NCBI RefSeq assembly: GCF_000763295.1
Contig: NZ_JRJE01000004.1
Span: 1-64,000 of the forward strand
DNA from: Thalassospira australica
Lineage (GTDB): Bacteria > Pseudomonadota > Alphaproteobacteria > Rhodospirillales > Thalassospiraceae
DNA: 64,000 nt
Direction: 5' to 3'
The notes under the pieces are model-generated. The model did no database searches. It saw only the letters and a program-made list of their open reading frames with translations, and was not told the DNA's origin. Positions within the stretch are counted from its first letter, which is position 1, and each line of letters begins with the position of its first letter. A program made the translations under genes and the position numbers. Shown piece after piece: positions 46,163 to 61,100 of the stretch.

Positions 46163-49100
46163 TTGCAAGAAGAACAAAGAGATGTCGTGGCAGGGACTGA
46201 CAGCATATTTTATCCCCTAACATCACCACAGGCCGCCATCTGGCTGGATATGGTCCGGGGGCATGATCCGTCACGCTACAATATTTGCAACGTTTTTGAT
46301 TTTAAGGGCGCGCTTAATGTCGGAAAGTTGCGTCAGGCAATCGTTCAGACAGATCACGAAAATGACGCACTTAGACTGTGCTTTGCAGTCCGCAATGGCG
46401 AATTACAGCAACATTTCGCCCCCACCAACCGCCCCATTGAGTTTGAGGTAATTGATCTTCAGTTCGAAGTAGATCCAGAACGCATTGCCCGCCAAAAGGT
46501 CGCGCAGTTTCGTGAACGTGTTTTCGACCTGGAAAATGGCGAGAATTGTCGCCATCAGGTTTTGCGCCTTAGTGAAACCCGTTACTGGTGGGCTCGGGTC
46601 TACCATCACATTGTGTGCGACGGGTATGGCGGCCATCTCATGGCCGAACGCAATGCGGCCATCTACAACGCGCTCAAGAGTGATGAAGCCATCCCTGACT
46701 GCCCTTTCAAATCCTATCGCACGTTCATTGAAACGGACAACGCCTATCCGCAAACTGCGACATATGCACGCGATGTCGCTTATTGGCGTGAACGCCTGAC
46801 CCCTGATAGATCACCAACAAGTTTGACAACACTACCGATCCACGCGCCCCAAAAAGATGCGCAGGTAACGATCCCGCTTTCGACAGAAACCCTTGATGCC
46901 CTTAATGTGACGGCACGCAATGCTGGCACGACGCCCACCGCAATCCTTATGGGACTTTTCGCCATATTCCTTGGCAAGGTCACAGGCGAGCGGGAGCCGA
47001 TGTGGAACTTGCCCATCCTCAACAGATTGGGGCGGGAAGAACGTGAAACGCCGGGTGCGTTTTCCTGCATAATTCCCTACACGGTCAAATTGGATGAACA
47101 GAAAAGCATTCTGGAATTAAGCGATCAGATCTTTAAACAATCACGCGGCGACATTCGCCATGTCCGAATGAGCCCTGTGCGCATGCGTGATGCCGGACTT
47201 GGCCTTCGTAGCCTAACAGCGACCGGCGCCACCTTTAACAGTCTGGACGCAGCAACCGCGATCCATTTTGACGACCTTTCTGTCAGAAGAATCAACGTCT
47301 ATCACGGGCCTGCCGACGATATCGGGCTGGCATTTTTCTCAGAAACGATTTCGCCATCCGAACAAAAGTCCGAGCTGATCTGGCAATATGATGCCAACCG
47401 CATTGACGCCCAGACGACACAGGCATTGACGGCCGCTTTTTCGCGACTTCTTGATATCGTTTTGGCAAACCCGGACCAAAAAATTGGCGTGTTACTTGAT
47501 CAGATTGACATTGATCCCGTCCATGTCGAAGCCCTTCGCCCCAAGGGTTCCAATGAAACCTTTGCCGCACGGCTTGCCACCTATGTGAAGGATGTCTGGG
47601 CTGGAATTCTTGAGATTGATGATCTCGAGATTGATGAGAATTTGATTGTGGCTGGCGCGCATTCGCTTTTGCTGCCGCGGGCGCAAAGCATATTTGCTGA
47701 ACTGGCAGACCGAGTGATCAAGCTTGAGGAAATGCATGAATACCCGACAGCCCAAAGCTTTGCCAACAATCTGATAAAGACCAGCTCGCGTTTGGATGAA
47801 ACACGCCTGAAGGCGGCCATCGACCGTCTTGTCACACATAGTACCAAGGCAAAAACGGCTGCAAAACCAACAGTCCCGCTGCAATGGAAGGATGGCACAA
47901 TTATCTTGCCATTCGCGGCCAGAAGCCGGGATGAGCTTGATAAAAATCTCAGCACGGCACTTCGCCGCCTTGAACAAGGGGCGGCACCGGAAAACCTTGG
48001 TGATCTGGGGCAAGCAACGCCGCATCAGCCTGAAAGCTGCGAACGTTCTGTCATTGTCGGAGTATCCACCGAAAGCATCATCAATTCCCTTGGACGTCCG
48101 GATGATCATGGTCATCTGATAGGGCGCGTTGATGCACCCCAAAATTCTATCGTTCTGCTGTTCCCTGGCCAGGGGGCTCAACGTCCTGGCATGGCTCGCG
48201 CACCTTACGATGCTGATCCCGTATCGGCGCAACTGATTGACGCTGCCTGCAAATCTGTTGTGCGCCACAGCGGCCCTTCTGACTTGCGCGACTTGTTGCT
48301 TTACGCTGATCAAAGCACGGCCAGTATTGAGAAACTCATACGGACCGATTACACCCAGCCTGCCCTGTTCATCACCGAGTATGCCAAGGCAAACTGGCTG
48401 ATGCGCCTTGGCATCAAGCCGACAGCCCTGCTCGGGCATAGCATTGGCGAATATGTCGCTGCCTGTCTGGCAGGTGTCATGCAATTTGATGATGCCTTGC
48501 GACTTGTCGTCATACGCGGCAAATTGATGAGCCAGACCGAGCCGGGCGCAATGTTTGCGCTGTCGATGACAGAAGACGAAGTCGACGAAATCCTGACAAG
48601 GTTTGGTTCGGATTTATCCCTGGCAGCAAAGAATGGCCCCCGACAATTTGTTGTGGCCGGAAGCTTGTCTGTTATTGACGCGGTTGAAGCACATATCGCC
48701 GAGACTGGCAAAAAAGGCCGCCGCCTCATTGTCTCGCGTGCATTTCATTCAAAAATGATGGAACCGGTCCTCGATCGTTTCCGCAATGCTTTCGATCAGA
48801 TCGAATTGCACGCCCCAACGATTGAAATACAATCAAATCTGACGGGCACAGCCCTTCGCCCGGAAGACGCAACTAACCCGGATTACTGGGTTTCCCACCT
48901 CCGAAATACCGTTCGGTTTGCCGACAACATCAATCAACTCAAAACATCCCATCCCGACGCCCTGTATGTTGAATGCGGCTTTGGAAATACCGCAAGCCGC
49001 TTGGCAACCGTCAATGGTATTGCATCAACCCAATGCATTGCCTTGCACACTGATCTTAACGCGGGCGCTACCGATGCGGACCAACAGGCATCCCCTAACC

Positions 49101-52100
49101 CACTGGCCATCGGGCTCGCGAACTTATGGCTACATGGGGTTGGAATTGAGTTTGGCGATGGTTCTGCGGACCCAACCTATCCGTGGGCACAAGTAGAAGA
49201 CGAACGCGGCGCGGTTATTACCTCATTCCAGCCGCATCCTGCGGTCGCCGGTCAGTGGCTCGCGCGTCGTGATCTTCCATCGGATGACAGCTATCACATC
49301 GTTGTCAGTTTCCGTCTGCCTTTTGACACATCGTTCGACGCCCTGAAAACCGCGTTCGAAAAAGTCGTCGCGTCTTATGATTCATTCCGTTCAACCTTCG
49401 TTGAGCGAAATGGTGAACTGCTTCAGCGCGTGCATGAAAGCATGTCGGTCCCAATCAATGTCGTCGAGCATCTTGAAGACATTCGTCATGGGCTTTTTGA
49501 CCTTAAAAACGGACCGCTTCTGCGCGTTGGTTACTTGGCGCAGACGAGTGTTTCGCCACCGATCGTCGTCATTGCGATTGACCATATCTGTTTTGATGGC
49601 CAATCCCTGCCGCTTCTTGAGAAAGCGGTTATTTCAGCACTTGGAAACGATGGGTCAGAATTCCCCAAGCAGAATTCAAGGGAAATCGCGAAGCTTTCTC
49701 TTGAGGCGCTTGAAGGTCAACGCGGGGCGCTTGGTGCTGCGTTCTGGAAAGAACGTAGTGAGCTTTTGTTGGGTCCTTCGCTGCCCAAAAATGCCGAGAC
49801 CAGAGCCAGCAACACGGTAAAACGGTGCTTTGTTCAACTTGACGAAGCCCAGGTAAACGCGCTCGAGACTGTCAGAACCCATCTGGGAACGGCAACACCA
49901 ACCGCGCTTTGGAATGCGTTGGTATTGGCGACGGTAGCACATTACAAAACCGGTAATGCCGCCGTCATTGGGCAGCCGTTTTCCGGACGTGTCGCGCCAG
50001 AAACACGCGAGGCAATTGGGTGTTTTGCCAATGTTCTGCCCATTGCGATCAAACCAGATATGTCAGCCGGGATTGGCGCACTTGCACAGCAAATCAGTCG
50101 CGAAATGCTGTCGATCATGGATGTTCAGGATTACCCGCTGCTACGGATCATTAAGGATCTTTCAGTCATTGAACAGCGACATGTGGACCTTCCGTTCGAT
50201 ATCGTGAGTACGATCGAGATCAATCCCGATCTGTATGAAATCGATGATGTCGACTTTGGCGGCGGCAAGTTCCCGTTGATGGCAACGCTTGCCAAGTTTG
50301 GCGCGGGTACGTTCCTGTCGATTGAGCATTTCACATCCCTTTACAGCGAAAGCTGGGCAGAACGCTTTGCCCATAGTTTGCTTTCACTTATCACATCGCT
50401 GGCGGAAAACCCGGACAAACCGCTAAGCGCTGTTGATTTCTTGCCCGCAGGCGAGCGCAACCGACTGATCAACGAATTCAACGATACCGCATCTGAATAC
50501 CCACGCGATGAGGGACTTGGCAGTTTGCTTGCCAAGCAGATCTCCGATGATCGACAGGCCGACAAAACAGCAATTGACGACGGTAAGAGCCGGATTACCT
50601 ATGCAGAGCTTGGCATTCTATTGTCCGATGTTTCCGGCAAGCTTGCTCAGATTGGTGTCAAATCCGGTGATACGGTCGCCTTTGCGTCTGAACGTAATCT
50701 TGATGCCATTCTGGCGATGCTTGGTATTGTCTGGCATGGCGCGGTTTACTTGCCAATTGACAAGTCGCTACCTGCTAATGCCATCGCAGAGCTGATGGAA
50801 GAATGCGGGGCAACGACACTGCTGTTTGATGCAGCGGAAAAGGACCGTCTGGCACAGCTATCGGATCGCTTCAAAGTCGCGCCATTGCCCAAGGGAGATT
50901 TGAAATCGGGTGTCGAGTTCAAAGCCCCGGACGAACGTCGTGGTGATGACCTTGCCTATGTCATGTTCACATCCGGATCGACCGGCAAACCCAAGGGTGT
51001 TCTGGTGCCCAACCGGGGCATTGTCCGTCTTGTTGTGAACAACAAAACACTTCCGTTCGACGAACATGATGTGATTGCACAGGCCGCATCGCTTGGCTTT
51101 GACGCGGCGACACTGGAAATCTGGGCGGCACTTCTAAACGGTGGGCGGTTGTTTGTACTTGAGAACGACGCCCTGTTTGATCTGTCAGCGCTTGGCGACA
51201 AATTGCGTGATGCAGGCGTTACGACAATGTGGATGACAGCAAGCCTGTTCAACCTGATTGCTGATGTTGCCCCCGAAGCTTTCAAACCGCTAAGACGTTT
51301 GATGAGTGGCGGTGAAGCGCTCAGCCCGGTTCATCTGCGCAAGGTTCGTGCGGCCTGTCCGGATGTTGCACTGATCAACGGGTATGGCCCGACTGAAAAC
51401 ACCACATTCACCTGCACTCACCTGATTACTGAACATGATCTGGAAACCGGGTTGATCCCGATTGGCAGGCCGATTGGCAATACTCGGGTCTATGTTTTGG
51501 ATGATGCCGGTCATTTGGTTCCGACCGATGTCTGGGGTGAGTTGTATGCCGCAGGTGATGGGCTGGCCCTTGGCTATACGGGTGCGCCGGAACGCACCAA
51601 AAAGGCCTTCGTTCAGATCCCGGGTATTGATGAAGAACGGCTTTATAAGACCGGTGACCGGGTGCGCTGGCGTGCGGATGGCAACATTGAGTTTGGCGGG
51701 CGTGGTGATGGTCAGGTCAAAATTCGTGGCCACCGTATTGAGCTGAATGCGATTGAAGAAAAACTGCTTGCCCTTGATGACATCCGCAATGTTTGCGTCA
51801 TGCCGATTGGTCAGGGGGCGGATGCCTTTTTGGGCGCGGCGATTGCTTCTGATCATGATGTACGGGATGCTTGGGTATCGGTTTTGGCGCGCGACTTCCC
51901 CGACTATATGGTGCCTGAACGTTTTGTCGTGCTGGAACACTTGCCCGTTAATGCCAATGGCAAAGTGGATCGCAAAAAGCTTCAGGCTATCCTTGCCGAA
52001 GAAGAACAGGTAAACGCGGCTTCACCTGAAAGCGATAACGCGCTTGAGGCGTTTGTCATCAAACAATTTGGGGTCCTGTTCCCGAACAAGGCAATTACAG

Positions 52101-55100
52101 CTGCGACCGATTTCTTTGCCCTTGGCGGACATAGCCTGATTGCCATGCGACTGGCTGGCATGATTGAGGAAGAAACCGGCTACCGCCCGAAGCTTCAGGA
52201 AATCTTTGCGGCACGTACGCCTGCCAATATGGCCCTTTTGGCTGCCAAGCATCAAACCCAGCCAAAGCAGACCGCTCTGGCAAGCAAGACGGACACAAAA
52301 TTTGCGCTGTCCAGTGGTCAGGCACGTTTGTGGGTTCTGCAGCGTATGGAGCCGGAGCTTGCGGTTTATTCGGTTCCGGTCACGCTTGATATTGCGGGCC
52401 CCGTCGATGCCGCTGCCCTGCAACGCGCACTTCATAAGCTTGAAGAACGTCAGCATGCCTTGCGCTTGCGGTTTAAATCCGATCCCGATCATCCCGATGG
52501 GGTCAGCCAGTATCTGGCACCGGTTGGATCGCTTGAAATGATCCACCATCACATGGATGCGGCAGCAGCCGACACCTTTATAGCCACAGAAGCAGTCCGT
52601 CCATTTGATCTGAACGATGCATCCATGGTGCGCGCGCAGCTGATTACGGTGGCCGATGATCGCCATTGCCTGATGATTACACTGCATCATGCGATTTGCG
52701 ATGGCTGGTCGATGCCGATCCTGCTTTCAGAGCTGACAGAACTTTATCACGCAGAGCTTGCCGGCACGGCAGCGAAACTTCCCAAAATCGAACGTCATTA
52801 CGAAGATTTCGTTTCCTGGCAGCGTGACTATTTGAACGGTCCTGAGGGTCAAGAAGCCCTTGGACGGTGGAAAGAACGTCTGGCACAATTGCCTGAGCCG
52901 CTTAATCTGCCGAGTGATTTCCCGCGCCCGGTCGAACGTAAATTTGCCGGTGACTTCTATGAGTTCGAATTGGGTGCTGCAACAACCCGACTGATCGAGC
53001 AAACCGCACAGAGATTTGGCGTAACCGCCTTTAACACCCTGACTGCACTTTTGCAGGTCTTGCTCTATCGGCATTGCGGTCAAAGCGATGTTGCGATGGG
53101 CATGCTGGTGGCAGGGCGTGAACATTCATCGCTTGATCGTCTTGTCGGGTTCTTTGTGAACACGGTTTTGATCCGTCAGAAACTTGATCCCGATGCACGA
53201 TTTGAAAGCCATCTGGCGCAAACGCAAAAGGTCATTCTGGATGCGGTTTCGGATCATGCCATCCCGTTTGAGGATGTGGTCAACGCGGTGAAGGCGCCGC
53301 GCGATCTGTCACGCAATCCGTTGTTCGATGTTCTGGTAGCCTGGCAAGATAACCTTCCGGGTGGCGCGAAGCTTGGCGATGCCAACGCAACCGTTCGGGA
53401 GATTGAATTCCCGTTCTCCAAGTTCGATCTTGGTTTCTATTTCTGGCGCGATGACAGTGCGCTGTGTGGATCGGTCGAATTTGATACCGGGTTGTTCGAG
53501 CGCCCGACCATCACATCCTTGATCGAGCGACTTGAAACCTTATGCCAATCAGCACTGGGCGACAGCGTGGACGTACCGCTTCGCGAACTTACCATTCTGC
53601 CCGAACGGGAACGCGCGCAGATTGGGTCCTTTAACGCTACACAAACAGACCTTCCGATTGATCGCAGCATCTCCGAACCGTTCTTGGATCAGGTTGCAGC
53701 AATCCCCGAACGGGTTGCGGTTCAGGATGATGTGGAAGCGCTGAGCTATCATCAGTTCGCCCGTCGTGCTGCAGGTATTGCCAAACTTCTGAAAGACAAG
53801 TCGATTAAGCCCGGCGATGTTGTCGGTGTAGCCATTCGCCGGTCGGTCAATATGCTGGCCGCCATTCATGGTATCCTTCTGTCCGGTGCGGCCTATAGCC
53901 CGCTTGATCCCGATCATCCCGAACAGCGCCGCAAGGATATGCTTGATGACCTGGGCGACGGTTGGGTGATCACGACATCAGATCTGGCCCACCTGTTTGA
54001 TGCGGACCGCACCATCCTGGTTGACGGGTCGGAAGATGCCGACATCCCTGCACTTTCAAACGGCCCGAATGATCTGGCTTATGTTCTGTTTACGTCGGGC
54101 TCCACCGGCCGTCCCAAAGGGGTCGAGATCGCCCATCGCGGCGTTTTGAACCGTATTTTGTGGATGCAAGATGAATTCCCGCTGGGTACGGGTGACGTGA
54201 TCTTGCAGAAAACGCCGATCACGTTCGATGTGTCGGTTTGGGAGCTGTTCTGGTGGTCATGGACCGGATCAAAGGTTGTCCTGCCCCCACCGGGCGCAGA
54301 ACGTGACCCGGCTCAGATTGCCGATGCTATCCATGACAACCGCGTCACGACCATGCATTTCGTACCATCGATGCTCTCAGCCTTTTTGACTGCGGTTGAA
54401 AGCGGTATGGTCGATTTGAACAAGCTGGCATCCCTGCGGCGCGTCTTTGCCAGCGGCGAAGCATTGGATGCTTCCGTTGTTCGCCGTTTCAATGCGCTTT
54501 TGTTTGAGCGTTTCGGTACGGAACTTCACAACCTGTATGGCCCGACCGAAGCCACAGTTGATGTCACCTGGCAAGCGTGTTCGCCTCAAACCACGGGTGA
54601 CGTTGTACCGATCGGCAAACCCATTGCCAATACCACGGTGCAGATCCTGAGCAGTGATTTCAAACCGCTGCCGATTGGTGTCGTGGGCGAGATCATTTTG
54701 GGCGGACCGCAAATCGCGCTTGGGTATCGCAACAGGGCCGAACTGAGTGCCGAGAAGTTCCCGGCTGATCCAAGTGATCGCGGTGATCGTCTGTATCGCA
54801 CGGGTGATCTTGGTCGCTGGCGACGGGATGGAACGGTCGAATATCTTGGCCGTATTGATCATCAGGTCAAAATTCGTGGCTTCCGGATCGAGATTGGCGA
54901 GGTTGAAGTCGCACTGGAAAGCCATCCGAAAGTGGAACGTGCGCCGGTGATTGTCGCGTCGGTTGCTGGGCTGAATGAGCTTCATGCTTTCATTTTACCA
55001 TCCGGTAACATTGATGCGATTTCACTGCGCGATCATCTGCGCAGTCGCCTGCCGCAATACATGATCCCTGCCCGGTTCTTTGCCATTGATCACTTGCCGA

Positions 55101-58100
55101 TGACAAGTAGTGGCAAGGTTGATCGCAAGGCGCTCAAAGGCACGCCAATCCGCGCACGTTCGACAAGTGCGGGTGCTAAGGCACCATCGACGGCATCCGC
55201 GACAGCGACCGGGACTGAAAACAGCAAGTCACTTGAAGCTAAAGTCGCGAAGCTTTGGGCAGAAATTTTACCCGAGGTCACGCCAATACGTGATGACGGG
55301 TTCTTTGATATTGGTGGCAATTCGCTGTTGCTGCTGCGGTTGTTTGAAAAATTCGAAGCCAATTGGCCCGGCCGTGTCGGAATTGCTGATTTATTTGCCA
55401 ATCCGACGATTGCCAAGCAGGCAGAATTGATTTCCGAAGATGCCACGTCGCCGTCAAACTTGGGCACACTGGCGTCAGACGCCCCTATTCTTGCCAATAA
55501 TGAACCAATTGCCGTGATTGGCATGGCCGTTCAGGTTGCTGGCGCTGACACCATTGACGGGTTCTGGGATGACATTGCCGCGGGTCGCGACCTTGTGCGT
55601 GCCCTGCCAGAGGCGCGCGAAGCAGATACACGCGAAATCCTGGGCGCGATCGGCAGACCGGTTCCGAACAAGTTCCGCGAGATCGCCTATCTTGATCATT
55701 TGTTTGAATTTGATGCGCAGCGTTTCCGCCTTTCGCCGATTGACGCCGGATTACTGGACCCGGAACAACGATTGTTCATTGAAACAACACTGATGGCGGT
55801 TGAGGATTCCGGTTATGGTGGCAATGCATTGCGTAGCCAGAAAGTTGGCGTCTTTGCCGGTGGTGGCACCAGTCCGATCTGGCGCATGGCGATGGATCAG
55901 ATTTCACCGAGCAAGGCCGAACAAGCCTTCGCGCTAAACGTTCCATCAAACATCGTCACCCGGCTGTCATTCCTGAAAGACTGGCATGGCCCGGCCAATA
56001 TTGTTGATACCGCATGCTCTTCTACACTCGTCGCTGTTCATCAAGCCTGTCAGCAATTGCGCGATGGCAGTTGCACGGTGGCTATCGCCGGTGGGGCGAA
56101 AATTCTGCCCTGCCCGCCGGATGCAGACAGTTCCTTTACGATTGATTCGTCAACTGCCCGCACCCGTGCGTTTGACGCCCATGCCGATGGCACGGGCGTA
56201 GGCGAAGGCAGCGTTGTATTTGTCCTCAAACCGCTTAGCAACGCGTTGCAGGATGGCGATACCATCCACGCCATCATCCGTGGCAGCGCGGTTAATCAGG
56301 ATGGTGCATCAAGCGGGGCCGCAGCCCCCAACCCGCTGATGCAGGCAGAAGTCATTCGTGATGCCGCGCGTGCCGCCGATATCGAACTTTCGACGGTTTC
56401 CTATTTCGAGGCACATGGCACCGGAACATCACTTGGCGATCCGATTGAGATTGACGGACTGACCCGGGCATTCAAGGATCGCAAACCGGCCCAAAACCGT
56501 GCCTTCATCGGATCGGGAAAAGGCAATTACGGTCATCTGGACGGCACAGCAGGGGCACTTGGTCTGGCGCGTGCAATCATGGTGCTGCGCCATGATCAGG
56601 CACCGCCGCAACCTCACTTCGAAGCCCCGAACCCCAAGATCAATTTCGACCATGCACCAGTTGTGGTGACAAACAAGCTGGCCAAGCTTCCCGATCAGGG
56701 AACGCCCCGCCGTGCAGGTGTTAGCTCATTCGGGCTAAGCGGGATCAACGCCCATATTCTGATCGAAGCAGCCCCGGAACGGAGCAAACATTACGAAGCT
56801 GATCAAAACAAGGAAGCAGCCTTGGTCTTTGCCCTTTCGGCAGGAAGTCCCGAAGCGCTCCGAACCTATGCAACCAACCTGCATCACCGAATCAGCAATG
56901 ATGCTAGCCTTTCGCTCAAAGACATTGCCTTTACGCTGGCGACCGGGCGTGATCGGTTAAAATATGGCATCGCTTTTGCTGCGGATCATCGGGCGGACCT
57001 TCTTGAACAGCTGCTTGATATCGCAACCGGCATTACCACACCGAGCATGCAGGCTGAAAATGACGATGCGCCAGTCTGCGAAGTTGTCACGGCAAAGACT
57101 GCAGACGCAGATAAACAGGCAGCACATTATCTGGCAGGTGGTGCGCTGCACTGGCCATCAAACATCAAGGCCCGCCGCCTCTCCTTGCCGCCAGCACCAT
57201 TCACGCGCAAAAGCTTCAAGCCAACCTTTGAAAAGCGCGCCAAAGCCGTTTCAAACGACATGCTTCAAGGGCCAGTTTCAACGCCGAGCGCGCACGTCTT
57301 TAGCGTCGCGATTGATGACCCGCGCTTCTGGCCGTTACAGGATCATAAGCTTAATGGCCAACCGACACTGGTCGGCATGGCGGTCCCTGCCCTGATCGCC
57401 AAAGCGGCCACGAAACTGCGTGCAGATGACACTGCCCCAATCAACATCAGCAATCTGGTCTGGCACACGGCGTTGGTTGCAAACGCGGTACCGGATGGCA
57501 ATGTGAGCCTGAGCTTTGCTGATGACGGCTCCGTCGAGCTTGGCGGACGCCTTAAGAACGGAAAGTGGCGCGTTTTTGCGACGGCCACTTGGCAGTCGGA
57601 TCCTCAGGCAACAGCGCCAAAATCAGGCTTTGCGGACATCCGGGCCCGTGCAAGACTGCAGGTTCCCGTCAATGACTTCAGCGGGAAATACGGATCGATC
57701 GAAATCAGTGATCGCTGGGACTGTAACCAGTCGCTCCATATTAGCAAACGTCAGGACGCGGCGATCAAGCACCTGCGGCTCAAACCCGAATATCGGGGTG
57801 ATTTGGCGGACTGGTTGGTTCATCCGGCCCTTGCCGATGTCGCATGCAGCATTCCGTTGATGACGCTTGATAGTGGATATGTGCCCGTTGGTGTTGATCA
57901 GGTCACCGTTTATGGCGTTCAGAGCAACGAAGTCTATGCCTGCTTCGAGCAGTATAAAAACGGGTACGGAGAGGTCGCGCTTTACGACGTCAAGACAGAA
58001 CAGCTTGTAATGCTGGCCAGTGGTCTTAACTTCGCAAAAAGTGGCGAAAGAGCAGAACAGCTTCGCCCGCAGATTCTTGAAACAGTCTGGCGCATATCGC

Positions 58101-61100
58101 CTGTATCAACTGCCAACATTCAGGAAGACTTCCTGTTCATCACCGACGCAGACGATCCGTCTTGCCAAACCGGCTATCGGACCATCCGCGTAGATCAGAT
58201 CACCAAGGATAGTTTGAGCGGCGTTTCCCATGCCGTCCTGATGCTAAGCCCCAATGAAGACAGTGCGCATCGCACAGCAAACGCCCTGCGAAAGATATTA
58301 CAAAACATGCAGGGTCGCTTGCGCCTGATTGTCGCTGGATGTGGTGCGTATGGGATTGCCGATGATCTGATTGCCATCAATCCGGGGCAATCCGCAGTAG
58401 CAGGTGTGGCACTTGCGGCAGCAAGGGAAGAACCGCAGCTGCAACTGAGCTACCTCGACATTCCGGGCAATGCGTTGTTGGACCAGCTTGGTAAAGAACT
58501 TGCAATCCCGCCTGCCACTGACCCCATCGTCCTTTACCGAAACGGGCAGCGCTATGTGCGTGATCTGACATTGGCAACGAGTGATCGGAAAAAGGAAGAG
58601 ACTAGTTGGCCAACGAGTGGTGTTTGCGTCGTTACCGGTGGTACAGGTGGCTTCTCGATCGCGCTGCTTGAAGAATTTGCCAATAACGGCAAGGTCAGGC
58701 TGGCTCTGCTTGGCCGTCGCGACGAAGATTCCCTCGATGATCCTACCAAAGCCAAACTGACGGACCTGCGCAATCAGGGCCTCTCGATTTCCGTTCATGC
58801 TTGTGACGTTGCCGACGCGGTTTCACTTGGCAAAGCGCTTGAGACCGTTCGCACAAACCATGGTCCGATCCGTGCCGTTGTCCATGCTGCCGGTATTGCC
58901 GATGGTGAATTCCTTGTCCGCCGGGATATGGCAAAGTTTGACAATATCCTTGCGGCCAAAATGGTTGGTGCGCTTAACCTAGACCGTCTGACACGCGATG
59001 ATGCCATTGCGGCATTTGTCATGTTTGGCAGTCTGACGGCAATCAGCGGCGCGCCGGGGCAGACAGCCTATTGCGCGGCCAATGCTTTCCTTGATGGATT
59101 GGCACATCAGCGCAAGGCAGATGGGAAAGCCGCCCTGACGATTGACTGGTGTGCGCTCAGCGAACAGGGCATGGCGGCACGTCATAATGTGCTTTTGGAA
59201 GACGGTGCCTGGATTTCCCCGAAAGATGCTAAAACGATCTGGCGCGACGCCATCCGTTTGACGTCCGCCCAATTGACCGTCGTTGACCCGTCATTGGTCC
59301 AAACACGTAACGCGACTCAATCAGCTGCCACTCGGAAAGTAGCTAAAGGAGCTCCCCAAAGCGTTACCCTCAGTGCCCGACAACAGATCGCTGCGATATG
59401 GGCCGAGGCACTTGGTTATGACAGTGTGGATGCCAACGACGACTTCTTTGCTCTGGGTGGGGATTCCATCACCGGCATGCAAATTGTCGATCGTATGAAC
59501 AACACGCTTGGCACGGAACTGAGCATCTCTGATCTGTTTTCTGCGCCAACAACGGCTGCCATTGCAGAACTCGCTGGTATGCCTGAGACAGGTTTTGTAA
59601 AGCCTCAGCCCGCACCTGCGATGGAACCTACGGCGACAAATTCGCAAGGCGACAAAGCACCATATGCCGCGATCATCGCGATTTGGGCCGACGCACTCGG
59701 CTATGACACGATTGACCCGGATGAGGACTTCTTTGCACTGGGTGGAGATTCCATCACGGGCATGCAGATCGTCGATCGCATCGCCAAGGATCTCCGACTT
59801 GATGTCAGCCTGACGGATCTGTTTGAGCAATCTACGATTAGCAAACTGGCCGCAAAGCTGCTGGACACATCTGAAGCAACACCCCCCGACGTTTCAGGTG
59901 GCATGAATGAAGCACCCACAACATTGACGCCCAAAACGGGCGTCAATGTTGAACCAACCACGATTGATCCGCGCAAGGCGCCGAAACTTGATCGTTATCC
60001 GATTTCGCTAGAGCAACTGTCCGTCCTGAACGCTTCGCAGAAGGGCAATATGGGCACAGCGTTTAACCTGCCGCATGCCTTTGTCATCGACCCGTCAGTT
60101 GACCTGAACCGCCTGAAAGAGGCAATCCGCGAGGTCACCAAACGCGAGAACGTCCTGCGCACGCGCATTATCCATAATGCGTCTGAAGAAAGCTGGCATA
60201 TGGGGATCATCGCGCCCGAGGACGCCCTGGCCAGCCTTGATCTTGATGTTCGCAGGGTTGAAGGATCGCTTAGTGAAGCCTGTGTTGCACAGATACGCCC
60301 GTTTGATCTTGATGATGGTGTTCCGGTGCGCTGGATGCTGCTGCAGGATCAATTTGGAAAAAATGCACTGTTCTTTGATATTCACCATGTTCTCGCTGAT
60401 GGCTTCACAACTGAGCGCATCCTTGGCGAGGTGGTGTATGTTTTCAGCGGCAAAGCGCTGCCACCATTAGGGTATCAACTTAACGACTATGCGTGGTGGA
60501 GCCAAAACGAAGAAAACACCAAACGCATTGCCGCCGCACGCAACTATTGGCAGTCGATCTATGCCGAAAGTCTTCCCAAACTGGATTTGCCATCGGATCG
60601 TCCGCGCCCGGCTTATCACAGCTTTAATGGCGCGATCACATCGCTTGTCATTGATCAGGACCTGCTTGCCAAGGCACGAAAGTTTGCCTCTTCAAATCAT
60701 GTGACGATGTATACCCTTGTGATGGCAACCTGGTTTACGTTGCTTGGCCGTTTGGCAAAGACCAATGACGTGGTCATCAGTGTTCCTGTTGATGCGCGTG
60801 ACGCGACAGGCTTTCGCGATACATTGGGCATGATGGTTTCCCTGTTGCCGATGCGCATGCAGTTCGATGGCACAGAGAATGTGGCGGACCTGCTTGCACG
60901 CATGCAACGACATCATATCGAAGCGATGCGCCACCGGGCCTACTTCCTGGATCAGTTGCTGCATGACCTGGCACCACCCGCGGCACCGGATCGCACCCTG
61001 CTGTCGGAAGTTTCGGTTTCCTATATGAACTTTGAAAGCACTGGTGTCGGGCAAGATATCGTCAAGATTGCTTCAGAAGGCATTGAGGTCCATCGCCATC

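Noticed and set aside
45985-46206. A 73-codon minus-strand frame before the megasynthase
   Set aside because: It overlaps the megasynthase start, has no ribosome site and resembles no known protein.
47492-48484. A 330-codon minus-strand frame inside the megasynthase
   Set aside because: Antisense to conserved T1 and AT domains; no family resemblance.
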